In this document: piece by piece, positions 5,206 through 5,382 of the stretch
Position numbering within the stretch: the first letter of the stretch is position 1
Layout: the number at the start of each line of letters is the position of its first letter
Source: Betaproteobacteria bacterium
Lineage (GTDB): Bacteria > Pseudomonadota > Gammaproteobacteria > Burkholderiales > SG8-39
Assembly (NCBI GenBank): GCA_947467405.1
Contig: CANIIN010000230.1
Span: forward strand, 1 to 5,382
DNA length: 5,382 bases
Direction: 5' to 3'
Translations under genes and position numbers: made by a program
Notes under the pieces: model-generated
Told to the model about the DNA's origin: nothing
The model's input: the letters and a program-made list of their open reading frames with translations, nothing else
Database searches by the model: none

Positions 5206-5382
5206 TCAAGCATGGGCGTACAGCGCGTCGTCCGCGCCATAAGCGCGTTGCAGCAGATCGCTGTTCTTGACCTCGGCCGGCGTGCCACCGCCGATCACCG
5301 TGCCGGTGTGCATCACATAACAGCTGTCGGCAATCTCGAGGGCGCGCTCGACCAACTGCTCGACCAGCAGCAAGGCACAACC
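5206..5382 (-). CDS. Second LivF-type ABC transporter ATP-binding protein, C-terminal fragment
   Basis: The last 58 residues of a gene whose start lies beyond the right edge, ending at a TGA (5208-5206). The visible part begins just after Walker B: a LLLVEQ strand, whose Gln in the switch position is typical of LivF, then ERALEIADSCYVMHTGTVIGG and a PAEV...LLQRAYG ending, which match the C-terminal region of LivF proteins of the HAAT family. It differs clearly in sequence from the LivF encoded at 579-1301, so it is not a recent local copy. It ends 127 bases before the binding-protein gene on the same strand, and may belong to a second transporter set or to an extended version of the same operon. 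The fragment is too short to judge whether the protein is intact. Confidence 0.85.
   Translation of the reverse strand, partial: GCALLLVEQLVERALEIADSCYVMHTGTVIGGGTPAEVKNSDLLQRAYGADDALYAHA

Noticed and set aside
5197..5211. AAGC/GCTT repeats around the stop of the upstream LivF gene
   Set aside because: Arms of four bases with loops of one or two bases cannot form a stable hairpin, and such short repeats are common by chance.
5195..5380. 61-residue minus-strand open frame at the right end
   Set aside because: It is the wrong frame. The neighbouring frame ending at 5206 gives a clear LivF C-terminus.

Overview
The window is strongly G+C-rich bacterial DNA in which every supported gene lies on the minus strand. 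The codon use and the GGAGACA-type ribosome binding sites suggest a high-GC proteobacterium, probably a betaproteobacterium of the Burkholderiales. That placement is an inference from style; no marker gene is present.

Read in the direction of transcription (right to left), the layout is as follows. (1) 5382-5206: the last 58 residues of a LivF-type ABC ATPase that enters from outside the window. (2) 5205-5079: a 127-base spacer with several inverted repeats. (3) 5078-3918: a periplasmic substrate-binding protein of the branched-chain amino acid (HAAT) family. (4) 3911-3057: a LivH-type permease. (5) 3060-2083: a LivM-type permease. (6) 2086-1298: a LivG-type ATPase. (7) 1301-579: a LivF-type ATPase. 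(8) 578-407: a 172-base spacer with a hairpin just after livF. (9) 406-1: the N-terminal 135 residues of a short-chain dehydrogenase/reductase (SDR), cut by the window edge. The four genes livH-livM-livG-livF are joined by three ATGA stop/start overlaps, and livH starts 6 bases after the binding-protein stop, so genes 3-7 form one tight operon.

Together genes 3-7 encode a complete five-part HAAT importer: the binding protein captures a small carboxylate-type ligand in the periplasm, LivH and LivM form the membrane channel, and LivG and LivF power it with ATP. The substrate cannot be read from sequence. The SDR resembles the (R)-3-hydroxyacyl-CoA dehydrogenase domain of MFE-2 (HSD17B4) proteins. 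Together with the second LivF-type ATPase upstream, this fits a catabolic locus importing an organic acid (fatty, aromatic or similar) at least as well as leucine/isoleucine/valine uptake.

I see no mobile element, CRISPR array, tRNA, rRNA or clearly new system. The points most worth checking are the degenerate signature motif of LivG, the paired loss of a conserved histidine in both permeases, the second LivF upstream, and the dyad-rich leader before the binding-protein gene.
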